From: Zanthoxylum bungeanum
Taxonomy: Eukaryota; Streptophyta; Magnoliopsida; Sapindales; Rutaceae
DNA: 64,000 bases
Assembly: GCA_019454045.1 (NCBI GenBank)
Contig: SKCR01001886.1
Coordinates: forward strand, 62,001 to 126,000
Direction of reading: 5' to 3'
Position numbers and translations under genes: made by a program. This document shows, piece by piece, positions 22,458-32,442 of the stretch; the first letter of the stretch is position 1, and every line of letters begins with the position of its first letter. The notes beneath the pieces are model-generated. The model saw only the letters and a list, made by a program, of their open reading frames with translations, was not told the origin of the DNA and did no database searches.

Positions 22458-25224
22458 TGTAGGCATTGCATTTTTGCATATCAGCCCAATGATGAGCCTC
22501 GAATGGAGGCACTACTTTTTAGTTGCGGAAGTTGCGGAAAGCGGTCGTCGGAAGGGAAAGGTCAAGAATTGACATTTTTGTTGGATTTGGTTCGCTTGTT
22601 CAAACTTCGGGTTCGCTCGTTCGGTATCTATTTTAAAATTATCCTCGGCCCGGTTCACCAATACCCCACGTCCAAACCCATTTTTCCATGCCCCACATTA
22701 GCCGCCCATAATGCCACCTTTTCCCAAATAATAACCAAAACCCATACCCTGCAACCACCCATACAAAACAACAAACAACAAACCAAACCCATGCCACTCA
22801 CGCCCCTCACCCAAATACCAAAACAAACAAGACACAAGCAACAGAAACCAAAACCCATACCACCCATAACCACCCATCACTCCACTGACCAACTTGCAAC
22901 TACCCATACCAAGCCAAAACACTAGCCAACAAACAAACTAAACTACCACCCATAACAACCCATACCATCACCCATGTTTCACACAGGCCACGACCCCACG
23001 CCCAGCACCCTCACTTGATCCTGTTGCCCACACACATACAGGAGGAGGGACCTTTCATTGTCTTCAATCCTACATGCACTGCACACAAGCACCCTCACTT
23101 CACAACTTCACGTAGCCCTACGCCCTTCTACTCACAAACTCCACGTAATTAATCATCAAAACCCAACCTTCATGCCCCTCCTATTGCCGTGAACCAGCAA
23201 CACCTCTCACTGACCTTCACAAACCAGAATATATGCCCAGCACACCACTTGCTTCCCCACTCGGCAACACATCTAGACCACTCTCACGTTACTGCCACAC
23301 GTGAACCCTTCGAGCATCAGCCAACTCTCTCGGCCTTAGGATCCTTAACACCCTTCGCCCAAGCCCTAACCTTGTCCACTCACCATGCAAAAATAAAGAC
23401 AAATATAAGCCACATCTCACGCCCTTTGCACTCAGCCTCCACACGCCCTCATGATTCACAAGCCCCACACTGCAGCCCTTCAACGCCACAAACCCTCACT
23501 GCCAGCAGCCCTTCAACGCAAACTCTCAGTCACGACACCAATCAGCTCACAACCCTAAGACTCACGTAAGGACATCCAGTCCCATGCGTAACCAGCAAAC
23601 ACACAGCAGCAACCAATATAGCCTCAACCCACGTCAATAAGCAGCCTCACATGCCCTCAAACTGCACCAAGTATTGCCCTTCATTCACACACTCAAGGAA
23701 CAACCATCAAAGCTCCTCACCCACGAGCTGCCCCATGCACGGATATTGCCAGCAACCTCACGCCTAGCAGCCACAGCTCATCAACCCAACCGCCATCACC
23801 AACCTGCAAGTTAAGACCCCTCTCGCCACTGCAACAACTATTCATGCCTCTGACTCTAAAAAACGACAAACTCAGTTCGCACAAAGGACCTTCATTTCAG
23901 CCCTCAACTCACGCACAAATGGCTTCCAACTTCACGGATCAACCATCACATAAACCCTAAATACCCTTCTCAGCAGCAGACCATCAGCTCAGCCCTCAAC
24001 CATACGTCCCATACACATAAATCCCTCACAAAACCAGCCCTCTTCATCCCCTAAAGCCACGCAAATCATAACCCTAAAACAGCCCCACATGCATGCGTGA
24101 TAGCGCACCCAATAAACCCTAACCTCTCATGCATAAACGGATGCACAGCAATGATAAACCCTTAGCTATTTCACACGCAAATAACAGCCCCTCTGACCGC
24201 CAAGATACCCTGAAACAGTGGCCAAATAACCACCCAAAAATCAACCCAGAAACTGCCCTGGAACCGTGAGAAAAATCGTCCTGAAACCATGAGTGAAAAT
24301 CACATGTGAAAATAGCAAAAACAGCGGAAACAGCGGACCGGTAAAAACAGCAAAAACAGCGGAAATAATGGACCAGTGAAAACAGTAGAAACATCGAACC
24401 GGTGAAAACAGTCGAAACGACATCCCTTCCGGCACCGTGGAACGCACTCCCGGAAAGCGACTTAAAAGGTAAGACCTGAGGGCACCCTTTTATTTATTAT
24501 CCTTTATTTTTTAGTTATTTTATTACTTTATTTCGCATGAGTATTGTGAATTGGTGCATGATGTGATTTCCTGGGTGAACGGAACATGTGTTCTCTCTTG
24601 TGGTATATCGGATGGAAACCCGGACGTAAATTCCGTAGCCGAATCCGAATGGACGGTATTGCGGTTTGCACTCGGGATACAATGCCACGTATCACTTGAG
24701 AGACACACGTATTTCGTTTCATCCAAAGTTTGTATTTGAGCATGTTATAGTCTTTAGGTTATTCGTTTATTATTTAAAGCATGGTTTAATTTAGTTTGTT
24801 ATTTATTTGTTAAAGCATATTTAGGTTGTTTCTTATGCATGTTATTAGTTTATGATGTGTTTGGATAATGATTTATACATGTTGATTTAATGGTTCAATA
24901 TGCTCATTGTGTTACATTGCGTGAAGTTATTTGGATGAAAGCATGTTAGATCTAAGTACCCTTGAGCATGATTATTGAGTAGACTTGGTTAAATTATTGC
25001 ACAAATCCGTTCATTACAAGTGGCATAAGTAAGGGACCATTCCGAACCCAACGGTTTGAGGTCTTCCCTTGCGAGGGGTGAGTGCGGCCTTAAATCTTTT
25101 TTTCCCGGTTCACACCGGGTGGCGACTCCATTTTATTTCTCCGGTTTCGTCCCTCGCGGGCTATTCCGTACTCCCGACCGGCCCGCGAGCCCGGAACAGC
25201 GTCGTCCATTTTCTGTGTCCTACA
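22458..25224 (+). mobile_element. Ogr LTR A (2767 bp)
   Basis: The 5' LTR starts TGTAGGCATTGCATTTTTGC and ends TCTGTGTCCTACA. From about 22650 to 24100 the plus strand is strongly A/C-rich and poor in G and T, which creates chance Pro/Thr/His-rich frames. The 3' part has the GAACCCAACGGTTTGAGGTC block and a TGGCGACTCC copy at 25121-25130. It is nearly identical to LTR B apart from small indels. Confidence 0.9.
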
Positions 25225-25227
25225 GTC

Positions 25228-25245
25228 TGGCGACTCCACTGGGGA
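25228..25245 (+). other. Ogr primer-binding site 1
   Basis: TGGCGACTCCACTGGGGA sits three bases after LTR A, the type used by Ogre/Tat elements. A second copy is at 38683-38700 after LTR B. Confidence 0.85.
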
Positions 25246-26187
25246 TAGAGAATCGGCCCCGAAATAATGTCTTGTAATGTTTGTGATTTGTGTTTTAATT
25301 AATCATGTCTACCGTGGGTTTAAGGAGTTTAATCAAAGGCATTATTAAGGCTAGGTGATAGTTTGGTGTCTTCCTTCACTCACTACCTTTCTATAAGGAA
25401 AAGCTGTGAAGACACCTAGATAATCATTCACCCGTAGCTTATTGTGATAGACTAATTTGGAGGACTCGTTATTTATTCCTGTCACCAAGCGATAAGAGCC
25501 TAAGGGGCTTGGGTACTTAAGATAGCCTCGCTCCACCCTCCCTCTGGGGAATCTACAATGGGAAATCCATTTGACAGTTAGTCACATACCATAACTCGTT
25601 GGCACGTACCGTAAGGTATAAAAAAGGTGCTTTCACTTGGTCGTTTGAACCCTTGAGTGGGGAGTCCTAGTTGTGGGCAATCCTTCGTCAGCGAGAGCCT
25701 TTGTTTACATTCTTTTAAACCTACATGTGAACCTTAATTGTATGACCCTTATAAATTATTTATGCTTGTGTTTAGGACCATCATCATTTGGATTCAATTG
25801 AACCTTTTGTCAAGAGATATGAACTTGTTGGGCCATTTAAACTGGAGCGAGTTCGTGTCCTTTGACAATTGGGTCAAAAGTTTCTAAAATGTCAATGGGC
25901 CATTTTGTATTTGGGCCTCTTATCATTTGAAGTTGTTTAGCCATGTATCGCAAAAGTGTAAATTTGTTGGGCCTTTTCAACTGGGACAAGTTTGCACCGC
26001 GCAATAATGTGATTGAATACTTTAAAATGATGATAGGCCAACTTATATATGTATTTTCCGCATCACACGCATCTCAAGCATTTCATGCATACACGCATCA
26101 TGTTAACCCTTTTGTGTCTTAAAAGCCATCATAGATTCCTGTTGGGTTAGGAAAGCAGAGAGACTCGTCAAGAGACCGTCAGTCAAC
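25246..26187 (+). other. Ogr 5' leader, non-coding
   Basis: No coding domain. It has a pair of diverged segments (about 25800-25935 and 25920-26040), each with TTGTTGGGCC(A/T)TTT and a TTTG(A/C)ACC-like word, followed by a run of GCAT-rich words. Confidence 0.5.
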
Positions 26188-26433
26188 ATGAGCAAATTAG
26201 CAAGCGAGAGATCCCGCCTGGATCAATTAGAGATTAAAGTAACTGAAATTATTGAGATGTTGCAAGTCCTAACTAATGTTGTGGCCAGTCTGACCGTACA
26301 CGGTATAGCCGATAACAGAAAGTTTTACAATCAGAATAGAAAGACCATCGGGGAATCCTCGGAAGAAGTAAGCAGAAAAGACAGTATAGTCATTCAGCAA
26401 TGGGAAACAGGGCAGCGAGACTATCAGATCTAA
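26188..26433 (+). CDS. Short coiled-coil ORF, probable gag N-terminal remnant
   Basis: 81 codons from ATG 26188. Residues 1-37 form a heptad-like helix (LDQLEIKVTEIIEMLQVLTN) and the rest is polar. The second copy at 39647-39892 differs by one residue (E to K). A coiled-coil start is common in Tat/Ogre gag proteins, but the capsid core is missing, so it is either a relic or a small protein kept by the non-autonomous family. Near-identity of the two copies reflects recent duplication and does not show selection. Confidence 0.5.
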   Translation: MSKLASERSRLDQLEIKVTEIIEMLQVLTNVVASLTVHGIADNRKFYNQNRKTIGESSEEVSRKDSIVIQQWETGQRDYQI

Positions 26434-26561
26434 AAGAGAATGAGTTCACCGAGCCGATCAATGTTGACAGACTGAAGCTGTATTTAGCCTGAGGGAGAGA
26501 AGACTGAGCAGTCACCAAGAGAATTGGCGGAAGACTTAACCCAATGGGATATGAAATTCAT

Positions 26562-27007
26562 CCATGCATTCATGCATACACGTAACATACTTGCAATTCT
26601 TGTGTTTGTTCTATGTTTGCAGGTTTCAAACAGAAGAGAAGAACCGACATGAGGAACACATGACGCCGAGGAGCACAATGATGGCCTCACCCATCAAGAA
26701 CAGAGAGTATCTCTACACATGTATGTGTATACGTTACATGTACACGTCTTTATTCTATTGTTTTGTGTTTGCAGGTTTCAAAGAAGAAAAAAAAAAGAGA
26801 AAAAGAAAGCAGCAAAGATCAAAATGTGGCAGAAGCACTGAGGATGACATTGAAGACACATTGACAGATGGATTTCGGTCATGTCTAGCTGAAGATGATG
26901 AATTCAGTGCTAACAGGGAGGCAACCCAAACACTTTGTTACGATTTCTATTTTCATGTTTTGTGTATACATGTCGTAGAATTTTTATTTTGTGTGTTATT
27001 TTGGTAG
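26562..27007 (+). other. Region with repeated splice-acceptor-like blocks
   Basis: Two similar blocks, each a T-rich run ending TTTGCAGGTTTCAA, end at 26634 and 26782. Each is preceded by a TACACGTAACATAC- or TACGTTACATG-type word. A third TTTTGGTAGGTAAAAG is at about 27000, and a related GTTCGCAGG is at 30195-30203. The 147-codon frame running through here crosses these blocks and is probably not translated as such. At 26883-26928 the sequence resembles the Athila post-pol segment, with GGGAGGCAACCCA at 26916-26928. Confidence 0.45.
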
Positions 27008-27199
27008 GTAAAAGCGAAGACATGGCATTTTAAGACAGAGGGGATGATGCTTGGCAATCACGAAGATGAGAGCTAATTCATTAGTGGTGGCAGAGTAAAA
27101 GAAGAATTCATGAGACGCATCCTAATGAACTTATGCCAAGCAAGAGGCGTATTGAGTACACAATTCCTTTGCTTTAATTATTGCTTTGATTTGCCTTCT

Positions 27200-27360
27200 T
27201 TTGTTATTTTCTGTTATTTTCGTGGACAGGATCCACAACTTTTGACCTTTTAGGACTTCTTTTGGTATTTTCTTTTATTTTCGTGGATAGAATCCACGAC
27301 TTCTTGACATTTCACGATTTCTTTTGTTGTCTTCGTAGACAGGATCCAGTGACCTTTTGA
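27200..27360 (+). repeat. Triplicated ~55-bp block upstream of LOG copy C
   Basis: Three diverged copies share TTTTCGTGGACAGGATCCAC or TTTTCGTGGATAGAATCCAC, or a shortened CTTCGTAGACAGGATCCAG, followed by a TTGAC word. A single CCGACAGGATCCAGACC word stands at the same place before LOG copy A on the minus strand (about 20566-20582). Confidence 0.6.
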
Positions 27361-27511
27361 CTTCTCGTGACCTCTTTTGTGGTTTAGCTAACTACCATTC
27401 GGTGAAAGGTATTAGTATAATTATTACTCATCTTTTTTTAAGTACTATAAATTCAGCTCGATATTCTCTACCTCAACACATTCAAATATACATCCGAGTA
27501 AAAGAGAGAAA

Positions 27512-28164
27512 ATGGAAGCCACTTCAAGAAGACGAGTTGAAACTATTTGTGTGTTTTGCGGTACCAGTGTGGGTACTAAACCGTAATACATAGAGGCAGC
27601 ACAAGAATTGGGTCGAGTCATTGCTGGACGGAATATGCACTTAATATACGGTGGAGGCAATCTTGGACTGATGGGAATTGTTTCAAAGGTTGTACATGAC
27701 GGAGGCAGTCCAGTTCTGGGAATCATCCCATAACCTTTGGCGGATGCGAATCTGATAGGACCATCAAACATAGAAGAATTGATCGTGCCGGGAATGTCAG
27801 AGCGACTGGTGGAAATGATTAACCGTGCAGATGCTTTTATTGCTCTACCAGGAGGCTTGGGCACGTTGGAGGAAATGTTTATAGTGCTATCTTGGGCGAA
27901 CCTAAACATACACCAGAAACCTCTTGGATTGTTTAACGTTGATGGATTTTATGATTTTCTCTATGTGTTTCTTGAAGACAACCGAAGAAATGGGTTCGTA
28001 ACAAAACCTGTGAACAACTCCTTTTCACAGCCAGAACTGCCCAGGATTTAATTGACCAAATCTTGGCCTTTGAACCGCATGTGGACCCTATCATTTCCGA
28101 GATCAAATGGTCCGAGGACGATCGTGGTAAAAAGCGTAAACTGAATCTGGATCTTAACCTCTAA
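27512..28164 (+). pseudogene. LOG-like: LOG copy C, inside Ogr
   Basis: It has the same gene as copies A and B but lies in a different element family and on the plus strand. It starts MEATSRRRVETICVFCGTS (ATG 27512), with LIYGGGNLGLMGIVSK, SERLVEMINRADAFIALPGG followed by LGTLEE, LGLFNVDGFYDFL, and a normal end LDLNL-TAA (28162-28164). Defects: TAA near 27584 (CAA to TAA), TAA near 27732, and a one-base deletion near 28012, giving a total of 653 bp. At the codon where copies A and B share a TGA, this copy reads GGA, so it descends from a less damaged parent. It is intronless. The key PGGxGTxxE motif is intact. It lies between the post-pol-like segment and the tandem repeats before the 3' LTR. 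Confidence 0.9.
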
Positions 28165-29044
28165 GTCTTATGTATTAGTATCTTATTTATTTTGTGTTAT
28201 TAAATAATAAAAAAAATAAAAAAAATAAAAAAATTTGAGTGAAAGAAGTCTTTGATAGTTGGACATATGTCTGGTGATGACATTGAATGTTGTAGGGGGA
28301 AACCCTAGAAACGATAAGTGCGAGACACGCTCTCTTCCGGTATCCTGAATGGATTGATCTTAGTTAGACTCACGAGCACTTGATTACAGAATCCTAGCAG
28401 TAGAAACCTGAGTAGTTATCGAGGTGACTAGTTGAGGAGATGATGTATTAGTGAATGACTGTTTGCCTGGGTGTCCACACTTGTTTACCGATGCTATGAT
28501 ATATGATATGGTTGGAAATAAAAATAAAAAGTCTCTGAGAAAAAAATAAAAAAGAAAAGATAAATATAGACCACCTATAACCGATAAACGTGAAGCTACC
28601 CATGGGCGAGTATTAGGATCACCATGAGGAGAAATGCTACCTTAAAGGGTAGGTGTGTCAAAAAAGAGAAAAAAAAAATGAAAAGAAAGAGACAAAAAAA
28701 AAAAAAGATGAAAACCATATCATGTTGAGTATGCTGAAGTAATCACAGAATGTGATTAAGACATCCAGGTTGGTTAGATCCACTGGTTCGATTCTCTGAA
28801 ACGAAATCACCAAGTTGGCTTACTAAAGGACTAAGCTGCGAAAGAGCCTTAGCACACACACACTAAGAGTCTAGTTCAGATCACCCATTCAGACAATCGA
28901 AATTTAGTGTATCAAGTACTTTGAAGGTTCTCTGGTTTTGACACGAAACATTCGTTGAGGACAAAAATATGTTTAGCTATTAAGATTGTCTCGAAGAGAG
29001 CAGTATAGTATGTTGAAATAAATCATTTACGTCATTATCAGCCT
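28165..29044 (+). other. Ogr non-coding stretch after LOG
   Basis: A-rich, with several (A)nTAAAAA runs (28206-28235, 28520-28560, 28665-28710). No frame or domain was recognised. Confidence 0.5.
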
Positions 29045-30150
29045 TTGCCAGGTATGGCACTCTGCGGGTTGAGGCCCACATCATTATCAGTCTTTGCCGG
29101 GTACGGCACTCTGGGGGCGAGGCCCATATCAGTATCAGTTTGGGCGAGGCTCATATCAGTATCAGTTGGGGCGAGGCCCATATCAGTATCAGTCTGGGGC
29201 CGAGGCCTACATCAGTATCAATCTGGGGGCGAGGCCCATATCAGTATCAGTTTCGGGGATGATTCCCTAGGCCGAGGCCCACATCAGCTTCAGCATCAGT
29301 TTCGGGGATGAGTCCCAGGGTCGAGGCCCACATCAGCATCAGTATCAGTTTCGGGGATGAGTCCCAGGGCCGAGGCCTGCAGCAGCATCAGTATCAGTTT
29401 GGGGCGAGACCCATATCAGTATCCATCTGGGGCGAGGCCCATATATCAGTTTGGGCGAGGCCCATATCAGTATCAGTTTGGGGCGAGGCCCATATCAGTA
29501 TCATTTTGGGCGAGGCCCATATCAGTATCAGTTTGGGGCGAGGCCCATATCAGTTTGGGGCGAGGCCCACATCAGTTTCAGTTTGGGGCGAGGCCCATTT
29601 CAGTTTGGGGGTGAGGCCCACATGAGTATCAGTTTGGGGCGAGGCCCATATCAGTTTGGGGCGAGGCCCACATCAGTTTCAGTTGGGGCGAGGCCCATTT
29701 CAGTTTGGGGGCGAGGCCCACATTAGTATCAGTTTGGGGCGAGGCCCATATCAGTTTGGGGCGAGGCCCATATCAGTTTGGGGCGAGGCCCACATTAGTA
29801 TCAGTTTGGGGCGAGGCCCATATCAGTTTGGGGCGAGGCCCATATCAGTTTGGGTCGAGGTGCCCAGTCTCGAGGTGCCCAGGGTCGAGGCCCACATCTA
29901 CATCAGTAACAGTTTTGGGGATGCGTCCCAGGGTCGAGGCCCACATTATATCAGTAGTTTTAGGGATGTGTCCCAGGGTTGTAACCCACTTTATCATTAT
30001 CAGTTTGGGCGAGGCCCATAGCAGTATCAGTTTGGGATTGAGGCCCATATCAGTATCAGTTTGGGGCGAGGCCCATATCAGTATAAGTTTGGGCCGAGGC
30101 CCACATCGGTATCGGTTTAGGGGCGAGGCCCACATCAGCATCATGCATCC
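29045..30150 (+). repeat. Minisatellite of 22/28-bp units
   Basis: About 1.1 kb of head-to-tail variants of GAGGCCCATATCAGT plus TTGGGGC (22 bp), with a 28-bp form carrying an extra ATCAGT step. The flanks have longer units with GGGGATGAGTCCCAGGGTCG. Frames of up to 311 codons read through it because many units keep phase, but the products are simple repeats. Tandem repeats before the 3' LTR are known for Tat/Ogre elements. Confidence 0.9.
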
Positions 30151-30267
30151 ATGCATACATGCATACATATCACATACATACAATTTTTATTTTGTTCGCA
30201 GGATTGTAGCGGTAAAGACCATCTCATCAAGTAACGATTCAAAAATGAGCCACCTCTCATCAAGTAA

Positions 30268-30563
30268 CAGATGCCGGAAATGGCGCTCCAAAATGGAGCA
30301 CACACACAGATGCCGAAAATGGATGCTGGAAATGGCGCTCCAAAATGGAGCACACACACAACAGATGCCGAAAATGGCGCTCCAAAATGGAGCACACACA
30401 CAACAGATGCCGAAAATGGCGCTCCAAAATGGAGCACACACAACAGATGCCGAAAATGGCGCTCCAAAATGGAGCACACACACAACAGATGCCGAAAATG
30501 GCGCTCCAAAATGGAGCACACACACAACAGATGCCGGAAATGGCGCTCCAAAATGGAGCACAG
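30268..30563 (+). repeat. 40-42-bp tandem repeat with internal hairpin
   Basis: Seven copies centred on GCTCCAAAATGGAGC, a 5-bp inverted repeat (GCTCC/GGAGC) with an AAAAT loop, joined by ACACACACAACAGATGCCG. The basic period is 42 bp with 40-bp and longer variants. Because 42 is a multiple of three, frames stay open on both strands, which explains several overlapping predicted proteins here. Confidence 0.9.
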
Positions 30564-30697
30564 GCCGAAAATGGCACAACCAGACCAACTCAACTCAGCA
30601 GCAGGTAAGTCAGGTGGCAGCTGGCGAGCCAGGTAAGTAAAAATACATTGCACGTACTTTGATAGAATTGTCATTGTCACACACTGCACAAGTCCCA

Positions 30698-30713
30698 TCA
30701 AAGTGGGGGCGAC
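30698..30713 (+). other. Ogr polypurine tract
   Basis: ATCAAAGTGGGGGCGAC lies immediately before the TGTAGG start of LTR B. It confirms plus orientation. Confidence 0.8.
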
Positions 30714-32098
30714 TGTAGGCATTGCATTTTTGCATATCAGCCCAATGATGAGCCTCGAATGGAGGCACTACTTTTTAGTTGCGGAAGTTGCGGAAAGCGG
30801 TCGTCGGAAGGGAAAGGTCAAGAATTGACATTTTTGTTGGATTTGGTTCGCTTGTTCAAACTTCGGGTTCGCTCGTTCGGTATCTATTTTAAAATTATCC
30901 TCGGCCCGGTTCACCAATACCCCACGTCCAAACCCATTTTTCCATGCCCCACATTAGCCGCCCATAATGCCACCTTTTCCCAAATAATAACCAAAACCCA
31001 TACCCTGCAACCACCCATACAAAACAACAAACAACAAACCAAAACCCATGCCACTCACGCCCCTCACCCAAATACCAAACCAAACAAGACACAAAGCAAC
31101 AGAAACCAAAACCCATACCACCCATCACTCCACTGACCAACTTGCAACTACCCATACCAAGCCAAAACACTAGCCAACAAACAAACTAAACTACCACCCA
31201 TAACAACCCATACCATCACCCATGTTTCACACAGGCCACGACCCCACGCCCAGCACCCTCACTTGATCCTGTTGCCCACACACATACAGGAGGAGGGACC
31301 TTCATTGTCTTCAATCCTACATGCACTGCACACAAGCACCCTCACTTCACAACTTCACGTAGCCCTACGCCCTTCTACTCACAAACTCCACGTAATTAAT
31401 CATCAAAACCCACCTTCATGCCCCTCCTATTGCCGTGAACCAGCAACACCTCTCACTGACCTTCACAAACCAGAATATATGCCCAGCACACCACTTGCTT
31501 CCCCACTCGGCAACACATCTAGACCACTCTCACGTTACTGCCACACGTGAACCCTTCGAGCATCAGCCAACTCTCTCGGCCTTAGGATCCTAACACCCTT
31601 CGCCCAAGCCCTAACCTTGTCCACTCACCATGCAAAAATAAAGACAAATATAAGCCACATCTCACGCCCTTTGCACTCAGCCTCCACACGCCCTCATGAT
31701 TCACAAGCCCCACACTGCAGCCCTTCAACGCCACAAACCCTCACTGCCAGCAGCCCTTCAACGCAAACTCTCAGTCACGACACCAATCAGCTCACAACCC
31801 TAAGACTCACGTAAGGACATCCAGTCCCATGCGTAACCAGCAAACACACAGCAGCAACCAATATAGCCTCAAACCCACGTCAATAAGCAGCCTCACATGC
31901 CCTCAAACTGCACCAAGTATTGCCCTTCATTCACACACTCAAGGAACAACCATCAAAGCTCCTCACCCACGAGCTGCCCCATGCACGGATATTGCCAGCA
32001 ACCTCACGCCTAGCAGCCACAGCTCATCAACCCAACCGCCATCACCAACCTGCAAGTTAAGACCCCTCTCGCCACTGCAACAACTATTCATGCCTCTG

Positions 32099-32429
32099 TG
32101 AAAGAAACTCTGTAGTTTCTGTTTGGGAAGAGAGAAAGTGAAAGAGAGTTGTTGGAAGCTAGAGAAGAATACTGAGCAAGCTTTATTATTTTGTGTTTGT
32201 TAAAAGATACAAAATTACATCATACAAAGTTTATAACCGAATCTACTATTTATACTAAATAATCTGCCTGCTATAACTAACACACTTTTAACCTTAACAA
32301 ACTACTAACAAGAATAACAAACTTGCTGAGTCATTGATCCATGTGAACCATTTTCTGTCCAATCACAAAACAGAGATTTTGTCCACGTCAGCAGCATACT
32401 GAGATGCTGCTCTGCTTAATACTCTAACA
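32099..32429 (-). mobile_element. CopB 3' LTR (331 bp)
   Basis: It begins TGAAAGAAACTCTG and ends ATACTCTAACA on the plus strand. It is identical to 36978-37307 except ACTAAATAATC versus ACTAAAAATC. Confidence 0.95.
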
Positions 32430-32442
32430 TCCCCCCTCAAGC

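Noticed and set aside
22503..23569. Pro/Thr/His-rich frames in the A/C-rich LTR (also 30759-32101)
   Set aside because: Chance frames from base skew; they lie within LTRs, shift between near-identical copies, and show no conserved start.
25056..25277. 73-codon frame (also 38511-38732, 41114-41368)
   Set aside because: It lies across the LTR end and PBS of Ogr; present three times only because the LTR is.
26564..27007. 147-codon frame conserved between both Ogr units (also 40023-40466)
   Set aside because: It crosses splice-acceptor-like blocks and low-complexity sequence; near identity follows from the recent duplication. Kept only as a region note.
27445..27909. Open frames antisense to the LOG copies (also 20008-20235, 49369-49842)
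   Set aside because: Mirror images of LOG on the other strand; LOG similarity is clear in the sense frame.
29045..30563. Possible CRISPR-like regular repeats
   Set aside because: Repeats are contiguous without unique spacers, in a plant retrotransposon.
29308..30640. Long open frames (up to 311 codons plus, 193 codons minus) over 29.0-30.7 kb
   Set aside because: They run through the minisatellite and the 42-bp repeat and encode only repeats of a few residues in several overlapping frames and on both strands. No domain.
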